A stretch of DNA of 64,000 bases from Oasisia sp. SBJ-2009 (taxonomy: Eukaryota; Annelida; Polychaeta; Sabellida; Siboglinidae): positions 23,823,713 through 23,887,712 of the forward strand of contig OZ024861.1 of NCBI GenBank assembly GCA_964017155.1, written 5' to 3'. The translations under genes and the position numbers were made by a program. Shown one piece after another: positions 9,583 to 19,189 of this stretch. Position 1 is the first letter of the stretch; each line of letters opens with the position of its first letter. Below the pieces are notes generated by a model. It did not search any database. It saw only the letters and a program-made list of their open reading frames with translations, and was not told the DNA's origin.

Positions 9583-9960
9583 AGCAATGTATATGAATAC
9601 GTTGTGAGGTAGTTGAGTGCGCAGCGAGGTTAACGGATTATTATTTGGAAGTTGCATTTGAGTTGTTTTAGTAGTTTGATTAGTTTTTAGTTTAGTTTGA
9701 AGTTGCTGTAGTTTGTGTCTGTTTTAATGTATTATAGGAGTGGAATTCATTGGAAACACATACTTTGAGGCGAATTTCATTTTGTGTTTACGATCTTCGA
9801 AAATTACAAGATGGCGGCACCCATGGATGGACCAAAGCCGAATGATATCGTGCGCTGTGTGAACACATTGGCGTTGATGAATATGCAGGATATTGCCAGC
9901 GCCGACATCAGTAGTAACCTTATAAATGATTACTTCATCACACGACCCATCGGCAACGAT
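9583..9960 (+). repeat. Dispersed repeat with short conserved ORF, copy A
   Basis: It matches 26794-27110 closely from GCAGCAATG through an AGTTTAGTTTGAAG stretch to the ORF. The ORF starts MAAPMDGPKPNDIV at about 9811 and continues LALMNMQDIA; it can be read upstream from 9784. In the second copy 12 bases are missing within the ORF, which keeps the frame. The start context AAGATGGCGGC is a good eukaryotic initiation context. I do not recognise the protein. It could be the first exon of a transposon gene or of a captured host gene. Confidence 0.5.
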
Positions 9961-9989
9961 GAGAGCAATTATGACCTGTTAGAGCTAAC

Positions 9990-10090
9990 CACCCAGCAAA
10001 CACGTAACGTTTCCGTAACGTTAGCTGAAGGTTATAATTAGGTTACACAGTAACATTCCCATATGTAACGTTAAGGGAACGTAAAGAAAA
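9990..10090. mobile_element. MITE-like end with GTAACGTT motifs
   Basis: CACCCAGCAAACACGTAACG is followed by several AACGTTA-type blocks in both orientations up to about 10085. This looks like a short inverted-repeat element of a kind widespread in invertebrates. The exact ends are not resolved. Confidence 0.4.
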
Positions 10091-10317
10091 CTTTCCAAAA
10101 AAACGTAGCCGACCTGACAGGGTAGTGGTAATGATTGTCATGGTAGTAGGTTTAACACATAAAATAGCCTACTTGACAGGGTAGTGGTAGCGACTGTCGT
10201 GGTAGTAGGTTTAACACATAAAATAGCCTACTTGACAGGGTAGTGGTAGCGACTGTCGTGGTAGTAGGTTTAACACATAAAATAGCCTACTTGACAGGGT
10301 AGTGGAAGTAGGTAGGT
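10091..10317. repeat. 59-bp modules of exon unit 4, three copies plus truncated
   Basis: The first module is diverged (GGTAATGATTGTC) and has lost both the AG and the GT seen in the others on the minus strand. The next two are typical. The last is truncated exactly as at 7640, after which the RTE-like element begins. The rest of this unit resumes at 16785 with the exon at 16922-16869. Confidence 0.8.
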
Positions 10318-11745
10318 TCTCAGGGTCTGGTAGTCTCAACGACTTGGAATACTCTTTCTTCTGGAGTGGCAAACCCGAAGGAGAAAGAAGGGAGGCAGGA
10401 GTGGGCTTTGATATCAAGAAGGATATCGTCACAAAGCTGACAGAAATGCCACGGCTAGTAAGTGACAGAATCATGACGATGAGACTACCTCTGAGCAAGG
10501 ACAACTTTGCAACAATTATCGGCGTGTATGCTCCGACAATGACAAACCCAGACGAAAACAAGGAGGCCTTCTACAACCAGCTGGCAAGTGTGCTCAGTGG
10601 CATACCTCGTACAGATAAGCTACTGCTGATAGGAGACTTCAATGCGAGGATAGGAAGAGACAATGACAAGTGGCCCTTGGTCATGGGCAAACATGGGATT
10701 GGGAAATGCAACTCCAATGGCGAGCTTCTACTGGCTCTGTGCTCTGAGTTCGAACTGATAGTGACGAACACCATGTTCAAGCAGAAGGATGAACGCAAGA
10801 CCACCTGAATGCATCCTCGTTCCAGACACTGGCATATGATCGACTTCATCATCACGAGGTGTCGGGATAAGATGGACATCCACAGTACCCGAGTCATGCG
10901 TGGAGCAAACTGCTGGACCGATCACCAGATGCTGAGGTCAAAAGTGGCTTTCATAATACGACAAAAGCACAGCAGGCAAGGAACAAGTAAGCCGACCAAG
11001 CTCGACACAGCAAAACTAAGTACCACCAGCCATAGGGAGAGTTTTGAGCAGGAGATGGACAGTGCTCTCGCCCAATGGGAGGAGAAGGAAAACTCAACAC
11101 CAGACGAGAAATGGGATGCTCTGCAGCAGGTCTTGTACAACACAGCCAAGACATATCTTGGCAAGCCAGACAGAAAACACCAGGACTGGTTCGACCCCAA
11201 CGACCAGGAGCTACAAACTCTTATGAGCAGAAGAGACCAAGCCCACCAGAGAGTGTTGCAAACCAGGAGCACTAGATCCACCACTGCAGCATATAAAGAC
11301 GCCTGCAGATTGCTACAAAACCACACCCGTGCACTGAAGTCAGACTGGTGGGAAAGGAAGGCAGTGGAGCTGCAGAGAGCTGCGGACAGTAACAACATGA
11401 AGGGCTTCTACAATGGGCTGAAGGAAGTGTGGGACCCAAGAAGAAGGGAACTGAAATCAGTAGATGGAATGGAGACCTTCTCTGACAGCAAGAGAGTTGT
11501 GGCAAGATGGAGTGAACACTTCCAGAAGCTACTCAACGTCCCTGGAGACATAGATCATGAAGCTTTGGACAACATCCCGCAGCGCATTATCAAGACAAGC
11601 CTAGATGAGATTCCAACTATGGATGAGATGGCTAAAGCAATCGCCGGCCTGAAAGATGGCAAAGCACCTGGAGGAGATGGAATTCCTGCAGAAGCATGGA
11701 AGCATGGAGGAGACAATCTGTTCAGCAGACTGCACCAACTAGTGA
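10318..11745 (+). pseudogene. APE endonuclease and start of RT (outer RTE-like element)
   Basis: The reading frame enters inside the endonuclease (YSFFWSGKPEGERREAGVGF, then IGVYAPTMTNP, LLIGDFNARIG with the catalytic GDFN, and later MIDFIITR and WTDHQM). A TGA at 10806-10808 replaces the Trp expected before MHPRSRHW, and the frame is otherwise open. The linker continues to the RT entry motif AIAGLKDGKAPGGDGIPAE and stops at LHQLV, where the inner element begins. The enzyme would nick target DNA and prime reverse transcription. The N-terminal part of the endonuclease is missing, so this is a 5'-truncated copy. Confidence 0.8.
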
Positions 11746-12027
11746 ATGGTTGGCGCCTATGTGGCTGCACCAGTACAAGCTCTGTATGTGGTGTTGATTA
11801 TTTACATTTCTGCTATTTTACAAGACACAAATTTGTGTGTAGGTGTTTCATGAATGCACCAAGTAGATATTAGACAACGTGGTTTTAGCCTGTGAGTGTG
11901 ACTTTTTAGTATTTTGAGAGATTTACATTTCACTATTGTTATTGCACCTGTGTCTCACTGACAAGTTGGTGATCGGTCATGTGTAAAGCAGACAAAGAGA
12001 ACATTGTTACCTCTTCAACCATGACCA

Positions 12028-13817
12028 GTGAACACCTGTATTGGTTACGGACCACCACACATGTCCGTCTCAACCATGCGGCCTGGAGATCTGCCTGTGA
12101 CGCGGGGGTGGCACTCCGTCGACCCACTCATCGCGGTTGCCGGGGGGGGCACCCACAAACAACGACCCATACATGTGCGTCTTTCAGTGCGGCCAACTAC
12201 ATCAGCCACGCCTACTGACACCAGAAATGGGACATTTACCAGACATGATATCAAGAATCTAATTCATATTCCAACAGACACGATTCGTCCGTTTACTAAG
12301 ATTGTTGTATCTCCAAAGTTGCCTTGCAATAACACGGGTGCGGTCAGCCGTGTCGCGCTACCGGTCGGGGCATCACCATCAGCAATAACAGCAGCGAAGA
12401 CAATAGTGACAGCAGTGCCACAAACGGTGGGAGCGACAGCAGTGCCACCAGCAGTGACAGGAGAGCAGATATGTATTGTTTTAATGAATGCGCAGAGTGT
12501 CAGGAACAAAACGATGCTGATTAATGAATATGTTCGTGATGACGACATCGATATTCTTGCAATCACCGAGACGTGGCTGAAGCGAGATGGTGATTCAGCT
12601 ATTATCACTGAACTTGCTCCTGACGGCTACAGTTTCGTCCATGTGCCAAGGCAGCGCGGCAGAGGCGGTGGTGTCGGTCTACTTCATCGTGAAACATACT
12701 CATGCAAACTACTCGCATCGCCATGTTTTAAACACATGGAACTACTGCGTGCTCGCCTAACGGGAACCAACATACGCCCTTTCGATGTTTACGTTGTGTA
12801 CCATCCACCTGTGTCAACCAAGAACTCGGGCACAGTCACTGATTTCATAAATGAACTTGAAACGTTTTTCAGTGACATTACACTCTCTGTTGTGCCAGCA
12901 GTAGTTGTCGGTGATTTTAATATTCACTACAATGACCCTTCAAAGGCTGACAAACTAATTGATCTATTAGACACATTTGGCTTAATTCAACATGTGAAAA
13001 CTCCGACACATATACACGGACACATCCTCGACCTCGTGATCAGTCGGGCTGTTGACCATTCAGTGGCATCAGTTACAGTAAAGCCTATGTCAATAGCTGA
13101 TCACCACTGCATTGACTGTGTGCTAGAAATGCGCAGACCGTCCATGCCCCCTGTTAATGTTCCTGTCAGAGACTTTCGTCAGCTGCAAATCAAACATTTC
13201 GCGGATGACATTGCCTACCAGTGCCAACAACTGCTGCAAAGGCATCTTGAAAACACTCAAGAGAAGATTAAAAAAATAGTTAAAGACTATGACACAGCCC
13301 TCCGGACGGTCCTTGAAAAACACGCCCCAATCACGAACAGAGTGAGGCGAAGGGCTAGGCCATGTCCGTGGTACACCAACGATGTGAAAGAAGCTAGAGA
13401 GAAGAAGCGCCAGTGTGAGCATCGCTGGAGGTCGACCAAACTCGAAGTTTACCACCAGCTCTATGTTGAGGCCCGAAATGCGTCAACGGCCTGCATAGCC
13501 AAGGCAAAGTGCAAACACTATCAGGACACACTGCAGGGAGCTGACAACAAGTCGATGTTCAGGCTTGTCAGGTCCTTGGGAGCTAAACAGAAGGCCATCT
13601 ACCCAGAATTTTGCTCCACTGAAGATGGTTGTAGCAAGTTTGCACAACACTTCAGTGAGAAAGTGCGAATGATTCGGGCAGAGCTAGAAGTGCCGCGCTC
13701 CTTAAACCCACCACTGGTAGAGAAAACATGCTTCACAGAACCACTCGTTTCGTTCGAGCCAACATCTGTTGTCGAAATAGAAAAGATTGTGTTAGGTCTA
13801 ACTAAGACCTGTGAACT
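12028..13817 (+). pseudogene. ORF2 endonuclease and linker (inner CR1/L2-like)
   Basis: From 12028 the frame is open for about 600 residues. The low-complexity start could belong to ORF1 or a leader. The APE domain starts near residue 150 with IVLMNAQSVRNK, then ILAITETWL (catalytic Glu), RGGGVGLL, VVVGDFNIHYND (GDFN) and MSIADHHCIDCV (the SDH-like end, here ADH). A long linker with RRARPCPWYT and ARNAST follows. The segment reaches the start of RT (VVEIEKIVLGLTKTCEL) and there breaks at a deletion. Confidence 0.8.
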
Positions 13818-14972
13818 TTCCAGTCTGCATATCGAAGACTACATTCAACAGAAACCGCATTGTTGAGAGTCTGCAGCGATATCCGGGCGGCCTTGGATCG
13901 CAAAAAAGGTACTCTGCTTGTCCTACTTGACCTGAGTTCAGCTTTCGACACAATTGACCACACCATACTACTCAATCGGCTCAGCAAACGTTATGGTCTT
14001 CAGGGTTACGCCCTACGGTGGGTTGCATCCTATCTGCAGGACCGCAAACAGAGGGTTGTGATTGGTCAGGCTACATCAGAAAACTACACGTGTACCACAG
14101 GAGTGCCGCAGGGATCCGTGCTGGGGCCAGCACTGTTCTCATTGTATGTCCAACCAGTCGGCGATGTCATCAGAAAACACGGCATCAAGTTTCACCACTA
14201 CGCTGATGACCTGCAATTGATGCATGTGTTTGATCTCAATCCTACGTCACTATCCGAAGCCATACAGCGTCTTCAAGACTGCATAATGGAAATTCGAGAG
14301 TGGCTCACCTCAAATTATCTTAAAGTAAATGATCAGAAAACTGAGTTCCTTCCGATTGTGCCTGTATCTGCAAAGAAATTAATTAAAGAACTTAGCATCA
14401 GTGTTGGTGGTGCACTCATCCAAGCCGTTGATAAAGTGAAAAACCTTGGTGTGTACTTGGACAATCACATGAACATGTCTGCCAACACATCAGAAATTGT
14501 TCGATGCTGCTATTTCCACATCCATCACATCGGTCAAATTAACAAGTTCTTGCCAAGGCCGACGAGGGAGAGGGTGGTCAATGCACTCGTGACATCAAGG
14601 CTTGACTATTGTAATTCTCTGCTATATGGCACAGTTGACAAGAACTTTGCCAGACTACAGCGTCTTCAAAATACTGCCGCTAGACTGATCATGCGCGTGC
14701 CAAAATACTCCAACATCACGCCTGTGCTGAAGGAACTCCATTGGCTGCCGGTCCGGGAACGTGTCTGTTTCAAAATAATGTTACTCGTCCACAGAGCGGT
14801 CAACTGTCGTGGACCAGTGTACTTGCGTGACCTTATTTGCATCTACACGCCAACCAGAGCACTTCGTTCAGAGGGAACCAAACAGCTTAAAAGACCTAAA
14901 ACAAAATGCAAAGCTGGAGATGCGAGTTTCCCCGCAGCTGCTCCGGACCTGTGGAACAGACTACCGTTCTAA
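13818..14972 (+). pseudogene. ORF2 reverse transcriptase (inner CR1/L2-like), internal deletion
   Basis: Read from 13818 the frame gives FQSAYRRLHSTETALLRVCS, then LLDLSSAFDTIDH (first catalytic Asp), TGVPQGSVLGPALFSLYV and HHYADDLQLMH (YADD intact). The typical C-terminus follows: LDYCNSLLYG, RLQRLQNTAARLI, LHWLPVRERV and APDLWNRLPF. The segment that normally lies between KTCEL and SAYRRLHS is missing, roughly 100 residues by comparison with the family, and the join shifts the frame. The copy therefore cannot encode a full RT although its catalytic motif is preserved. Confidence 0.82.
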
Positions 14973-15302
14973 TTACGAGAACTGTGCAATGAGAACTCTT
15001 TTAAGAATGCCTTAAAGACGCTATATTTTAAACAATACTTTGGCTGATGCAGAAATAATTAAATGAAGAGACAATGCATCGAAGAGAACATTACTTCTGC
15101 CTAAATGACCTCGTGTATTTTTTTTTAGCCTTTCTATATTTATTTATTTATAATGTTTTTATTAGTCTGTCTTTATGCACTTTTATATAATATACAGTTA
15201 ATTTTGTTTTAGTTATACATTTGGGTAATTAGTTTTAAGAACATGTTATCATGTAAAGCGCCCTAGATTTGGCGCTATATAAGTTTATTTTATTATTATT
15301 AT

Positions 15303-16720
15303 TATTAATCACCAATGCCTGGGAGGTGGGTTCTGTACCACAAGCATGGAAGGATGCCAGCATTGTAACCATCTACAAGAAAGGTGATCGAACAGACTGT
15401 GGGAACTATAGAGGAATCTCTCTTCTTTCCATAGCAGGCAAGATCTTCGCCAGGATCCTACTCAACAGACTATCTACCCACATAACACCAGAGGTAGTTC
15501 CAGAGACTCAATGTGGCTTCAGAGGTAACCGGAGCACCGTGGATATGATATTTTGTCTCCGACAACTACAAGAAAAGTGCATTGAGCAGGACCGACCACT
15601 GTACATGGTATTTGTCGACTTCAGTAAGGCGTTCGATACAGTTGGGAGGACCGGGCTATGGCAGCTACTGAGGAAGTATGGATGCCCAGAGAAGTTCACT
15701 ACAATGATCGAGGCACTACATATCGGAATGATGGCGAATGTTAGTGTTGGAGGGGAAGTCTCGGAATCGTTCAGTGTCACAAATGGGGTCAAGCAAGGAT
15801 GTGTACTGGCCCCTACGCTGTTCTCCATCTTCCTATCAGCAATGCTCGATGATGCTTTCTGAGACATGGGGGATGGCGTCTACATACAGTCCAGACAGAG
15901 CGCTGACCTATTCAACGTCGCACACTTCAGAGCGAAGACCAAGACTACTCGGATACTGATGAGAGAGCTGCTGTTCGCAGATGACAGTGCACTGGTTGCA
16001 CACTCTGCTGAAGAGATGCAGAATATAGTGGATGCTTTCTCCAATGCGTCAAAGAAGTTTGGCCTGAAGATTAACATCAAGAAGACCGAGGTGCTGTACC
16101 AACCCAACTCTACAAGAACCCGAGAGGAGGATATCATGGTTGATGGAAACAAGTTGAACTCTGTTCTGGAATTCACCTACCTCAGAAGCACTATATCAAG
16201 TGATGGATGTATTGACGATGAAATACAGAGGAGGATGGCCAAGGCTAGTGCATCTTTCGGCCGACTACGCCAGAGACTCTGGAACAACCACCATGTGTCC
16301 ATGCGGGTTAAAGGCAAGATATACCGTGCAATCATGCTGTCCACCCTCCTATACGGAGCCGAGGCCTGTACAGTGTACAGACGTCAGGTGAAAAAGCTGC
16401 ATGCCTTCATGATGCGACATCTGCGATCGATCATGAGGATAACCTGGATGGACAAAGTGACAAACAAGGAAATACTCGAACGGACAGGGCTGCCATCTAT
16501 GGAAGACCTTCTGATCAGAAAGAATCTCCGGTGGACTGGACACCTCATGAGGATGTCACCAGACAGGCTACCAAAGCAGGTTCTCTACTCCCAACTGTCT
16601 TCTGGTCAGAGAAGGAGAGGGGGCCCCGCGTCTCCGGTTCAAGGATACCATCAAGAGAAACCTGAAGCTGAGAGACATAAAGATCGACTCCTGGACATCA
16701 CTCTAACAGCAGAGAGATAA
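15303..16720 (+). pseudogene. Reverse transcriptase, continued (outer RTE-like element)
   Basis: RT resumes at ITNAWEVGSVPQAWKDASIV and runs on through IYKKGDRTDCGNYRGISLL, TQCGFRGNRSTVDM, MVFVDFSKAFDTV (catalytic Asp), TNGVKQGCVLAPTLFS and LLFADDSALVAHS (FADD catalytic pair intact). The C-terminal part follows, with LLYGAEACTVYRRQVKKLHA, RTGLPSMEDLL and LRWTGHLMRM. One TGA at 15860-15862 interrupts AFxDMGDGVYI where Arg is expected, consistent with CGA to TGA decay. The reading frame is lost near 16620 (RRRGGPASPVQGYH), after which the end is non-coding. Confidence 0.82.
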
Positions 16721-16784
16721 ATGGAGAGCAACAGTCAAGTGATGGAAGCAGTCTTTGTCGCTTCGCGACCGACAGCATGATGAT

Positions 16785-16996
16785 GAACATGTAAAGCACT
16801 GTGAACACTATGGGTATATGCGTTATATAAAATAATAATTATTATTATTAACACATAAAATAGCTTACCAGTGCCATCACTTGCACCATCGAGAGCAGGT
16901 TTTTCATCTTCGTCAGTAGGAGCTGGGTAACAGGACGCATAGACCACATTCAATAAATCTTGATAACATTTGCCATTCATATTTATACTAAAAAGG
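16785..16996. repeat. Resumed exon unit 4 (intron flanks)
   Basis: AACATGTAAAGCACTGTG and the following ATAAAATAATAATTATT stretch match 7660-7735. After the exon, CTGGGTAACAGGACGC and the following bases match 7826-7890. The similarity ends at about 16996 (AAAAAGGTTGATG). Confidence 0.85.
16869..16922 (-). CDS. Candidate phase 1-1 exon (54 nt), acidic
   Basis: The exon runs from 16922 to 16869. It uses the conserved unit acceptor (TGTTACCCAG) and a CACTG/GTAAGC donor followed by the shared TATTTTATGTGTTAA. It reads PTDEDEKPALDGASDGT in phase 1, open, length a multiple of three. It is unlike the three other unit exons, although flanking intron sequence is nearly the same. In the gene model it follows the exon at 28639-28589 and precedes 7824-7750. 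The 9-kb intron after it holds the nested RTE and CR1 elements. Confidence 0.5.
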
Positions 16997-17339
16997 TTGA
17001 TGAGGGCATTTCCATGAAAATTTTGAAAATGGTCTGAAATTTTATTCATTGAATTTCAATCAAATATTACATGTTTTTGATAGGACATAACTTAAAGTTA
17101 AACAACAACGAAAGCGCTGAACGATTTACGTAAGTCCCATTACGTAATATTGGATGCACCGCTCGTACAGGTGAACACGCTGACCAGCCAGTCTGTCTGT
17201 CACTGTCACTCCCCAGCCATTGTAATCCTGTGGACGTTGTTACGTAATGCACCGTGCACTGGTCAACTGAAAAATAAACTGTCTACCTCAGTGTGTGTGT
17301 GTGCCTGGCGCGAAGAAGAACGCAGACTAACCGCTAACT

Positions 17340-18048
17340 ATGAAGCTGAGACAGAAGCGACAGCAACGCTCGCAAAGTGACCCGGCGCGTGAAGATGCAC
17401 TTCAAGGCGACACACCGCCAGGAAGCCCCATTTCCGACATGGACCAGTTCCGGATGGTTGTGATGGAACTGCTGACAAATGAAGATCCCGCAAAGTCTGT
17501 CGGATGGGGTAGACTATCTGAAGAAACAAATTGACAACCTGACAGAAGTCATCGAGGAGAAGGATGCGCGTATAAGCGAACTGGAAAGGTTGGTCAGCAC
17601 AACGGAGACCAAGCTGGACGCTCTTGAACAGTATTCCCGCCGTGCAAATTTGCGGTTCCAGGGTCTCAAGGAAAACCAGGAGGGGGAGGACATAGAAACC
17701 CAAATCATTAACATTATAAATAATGAGATGGGTCTAACTCCCCCGCTTCAGACGAGTGAAATTGTATGCTGCCATCGAGTCGTGCTGGTCAAGTTCCAGT
17801 GTGAACGTCGCCGAGACACCATCCTGCGGCAGCGAGGAAATCTCAAGAAGTCGGACATCTCCAACCGTATCTTTGTAAATGAAGATCTTACTGCCACGGG
17901 TGCCTTGCTGGCATATCGGGCAAGACAACTAAGAAAGAAAGGGAAAATTGCTGACACGTGGTCAGTGAATGGCAAAATCGTAATTAAGGACAATCTTAGC
18001 AAGATTGTCACTGTTACAACAATGTCTGCTATTAACAAGTTTGAGTAA
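17340..18048 (+). pseudogene. L1 ORF1p-like nucleic-acid chaperone of a non-LTR retrotransposon
   Basis: The Ser/Arg-rich N-terminus starts at 17340 (MKLRQKRQQRSQSD). A frame change near 17500 joins it to the frame of 17479. That frame contains a coiled coil (YLKKQIDNLTEVIEEKDARI, then SELERLVSTTETKLDALEQY), an RRM-like block (SRRANLRFQGLKE) and a C-terminal domain with FVNEDLTATGALLAYRARQL and WSVNGKIVIKD. This trimer-forming RNA-binding protein architecture is known from L1-type ORF1p and from ORF1 of several marine-invertebrate non-LTR elements. No endonuclease/RT follows in the next kilobase, so the element is incomplete. Base composition is less AT-rich than the flank at 18060-19180. Confidence 0.7.
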
Positions 18049-19180
18049 TCAAATTGGATGCTGTATCTTTGATGCAAACAAGTTGATCCACAAAGCATCT
18101 TTTCATAATTTTATATTTTCATTTTCCACAAGGAATTTATATGATTTTATTTAAGCTATTTGTAATTCTTTTTGTATCATAAACATGATACTTTACGGAC
18201 AGCGGTATCATTGTGTACTAATTGTCAATTACTATGAGTGTAGCTCTCCAGTAATGCGTCTGAAAATATTGAGTAAAATTACAAACTGCTTGTTGTATTA
18301 TACTTACTGACTGCAATGAAACCTAGTTTGGGGATCTGAAATAAGAACAGTGTGAATACTATCTTATTGTGTTGTCAATAATATGAATGAAATTATATGT
18401 ACGAAAACAGGTTGTTTTTAAGTTCAACATTAATGTATATTAGTGCAAAATTAAACAACTATGTTTATATATATAACATATGATGTGTTTAATAAATACT
18501 GGAAAATGTATTGGTTAAAATGCATTCTTTACTGATACATTTAATTATGTAGTTCTGCTATTTGCAAACGTTTGCAGTATGAACAGTATGTGTTAATATT
18601 TTCCCAGTAAAGATAGTAAGTGTACATCTACAAATTGGAAAACAGGAACGTTATAAACTGTAAATCGAGCGTCACTAGCTACATTCCCTACATCATATAT
18701 TTTGAAACTTTGAGTGGAGGGTGTCACTGAACAAAATTGTATTGTGACTTGTAATTCTTTTTTTACGAATTTTTATGTTTGTTTTTTCGATACATGACTT
18801 TTTCCCTATTTATCTGAGTGCTATGTGTCACTAACAAAACAGTATTGTGACCTATGATTAGCTTTATTGTTGAAATAATTATTTTGCCTCTATAAAAATG
18901 TTATTTGCTGCTGTAAAAACAGTCATCCGTATATATCTAGTGAGATTCTGTTTGTATATAAATGCACTTGATCTTGCCTCTGTTTTCGGGCTATCTTGAA
19001 AGTCAAATGGCCTTGAATTTTTTCTATTACATTTTTTTCTTATTCTTTATGTTTTTTGCCAAACATAAACTGTTTGTTTCAATCTGTAGAGTTGTATGCA
19101 GCTATTTAACATGCACCGTTTGTGAAACCCAAACCCGAAAGGCACTTACTATTACTTACTTACTTCTTTTGTAATTTAAC
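18049..19180. other. AT-rich, no gene seen
   Basis: This stretch may include the 3' part of the ORF1 element and the leader of the next one. Only short chance ORFs were seen, with no repeat array. Confidence 0.5.
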
Positions 19181-19189
19181 AAAACGTAT

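Larger units (their letters stand above)
11746..15302 (+). mobile_element. CR1/L2-like non-LTR retrotransposon nested in the RTE-like element
   Basis: Inner insertion. It begins just after LHQLV of the outer RT and ends with a (TTA)n tail after GGCGCTATATAAG, at about 15283-15302. The outer RT then resumes as ITNAWEVGSVPQAW. The 3' untranslated end with GGCGCTATATAA and a short tandem tail is typical of CR1/L2 elements. The element carries an endonuclease and an RT with an internal deletion. No clear target-site duplication was found. Confidence 0.75.
10318..16784 (+). mobile_element. RTE-like non-LTR retrotransposon, 5'-truncated, split by an inner element
   Basis: Outer part of a nested insertion. 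Its coding halves are 10318-11745 and 15303-16720. The 3' end, ACAGCATGATGATG, is a short (ATG)n tail of the sort seen on RTE elements. The flanks rejoin as one repeat unit: GTGGAAGTAGGT before and AACATGTAAAGC after, as at 7630-7665. Without the inner insert it is about 2.9 kb. The protein resembles endonuclease/RT proteins often annotated as craniofacial development protein 2-like; clade assignment is tentative. Confidence 0.75.
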
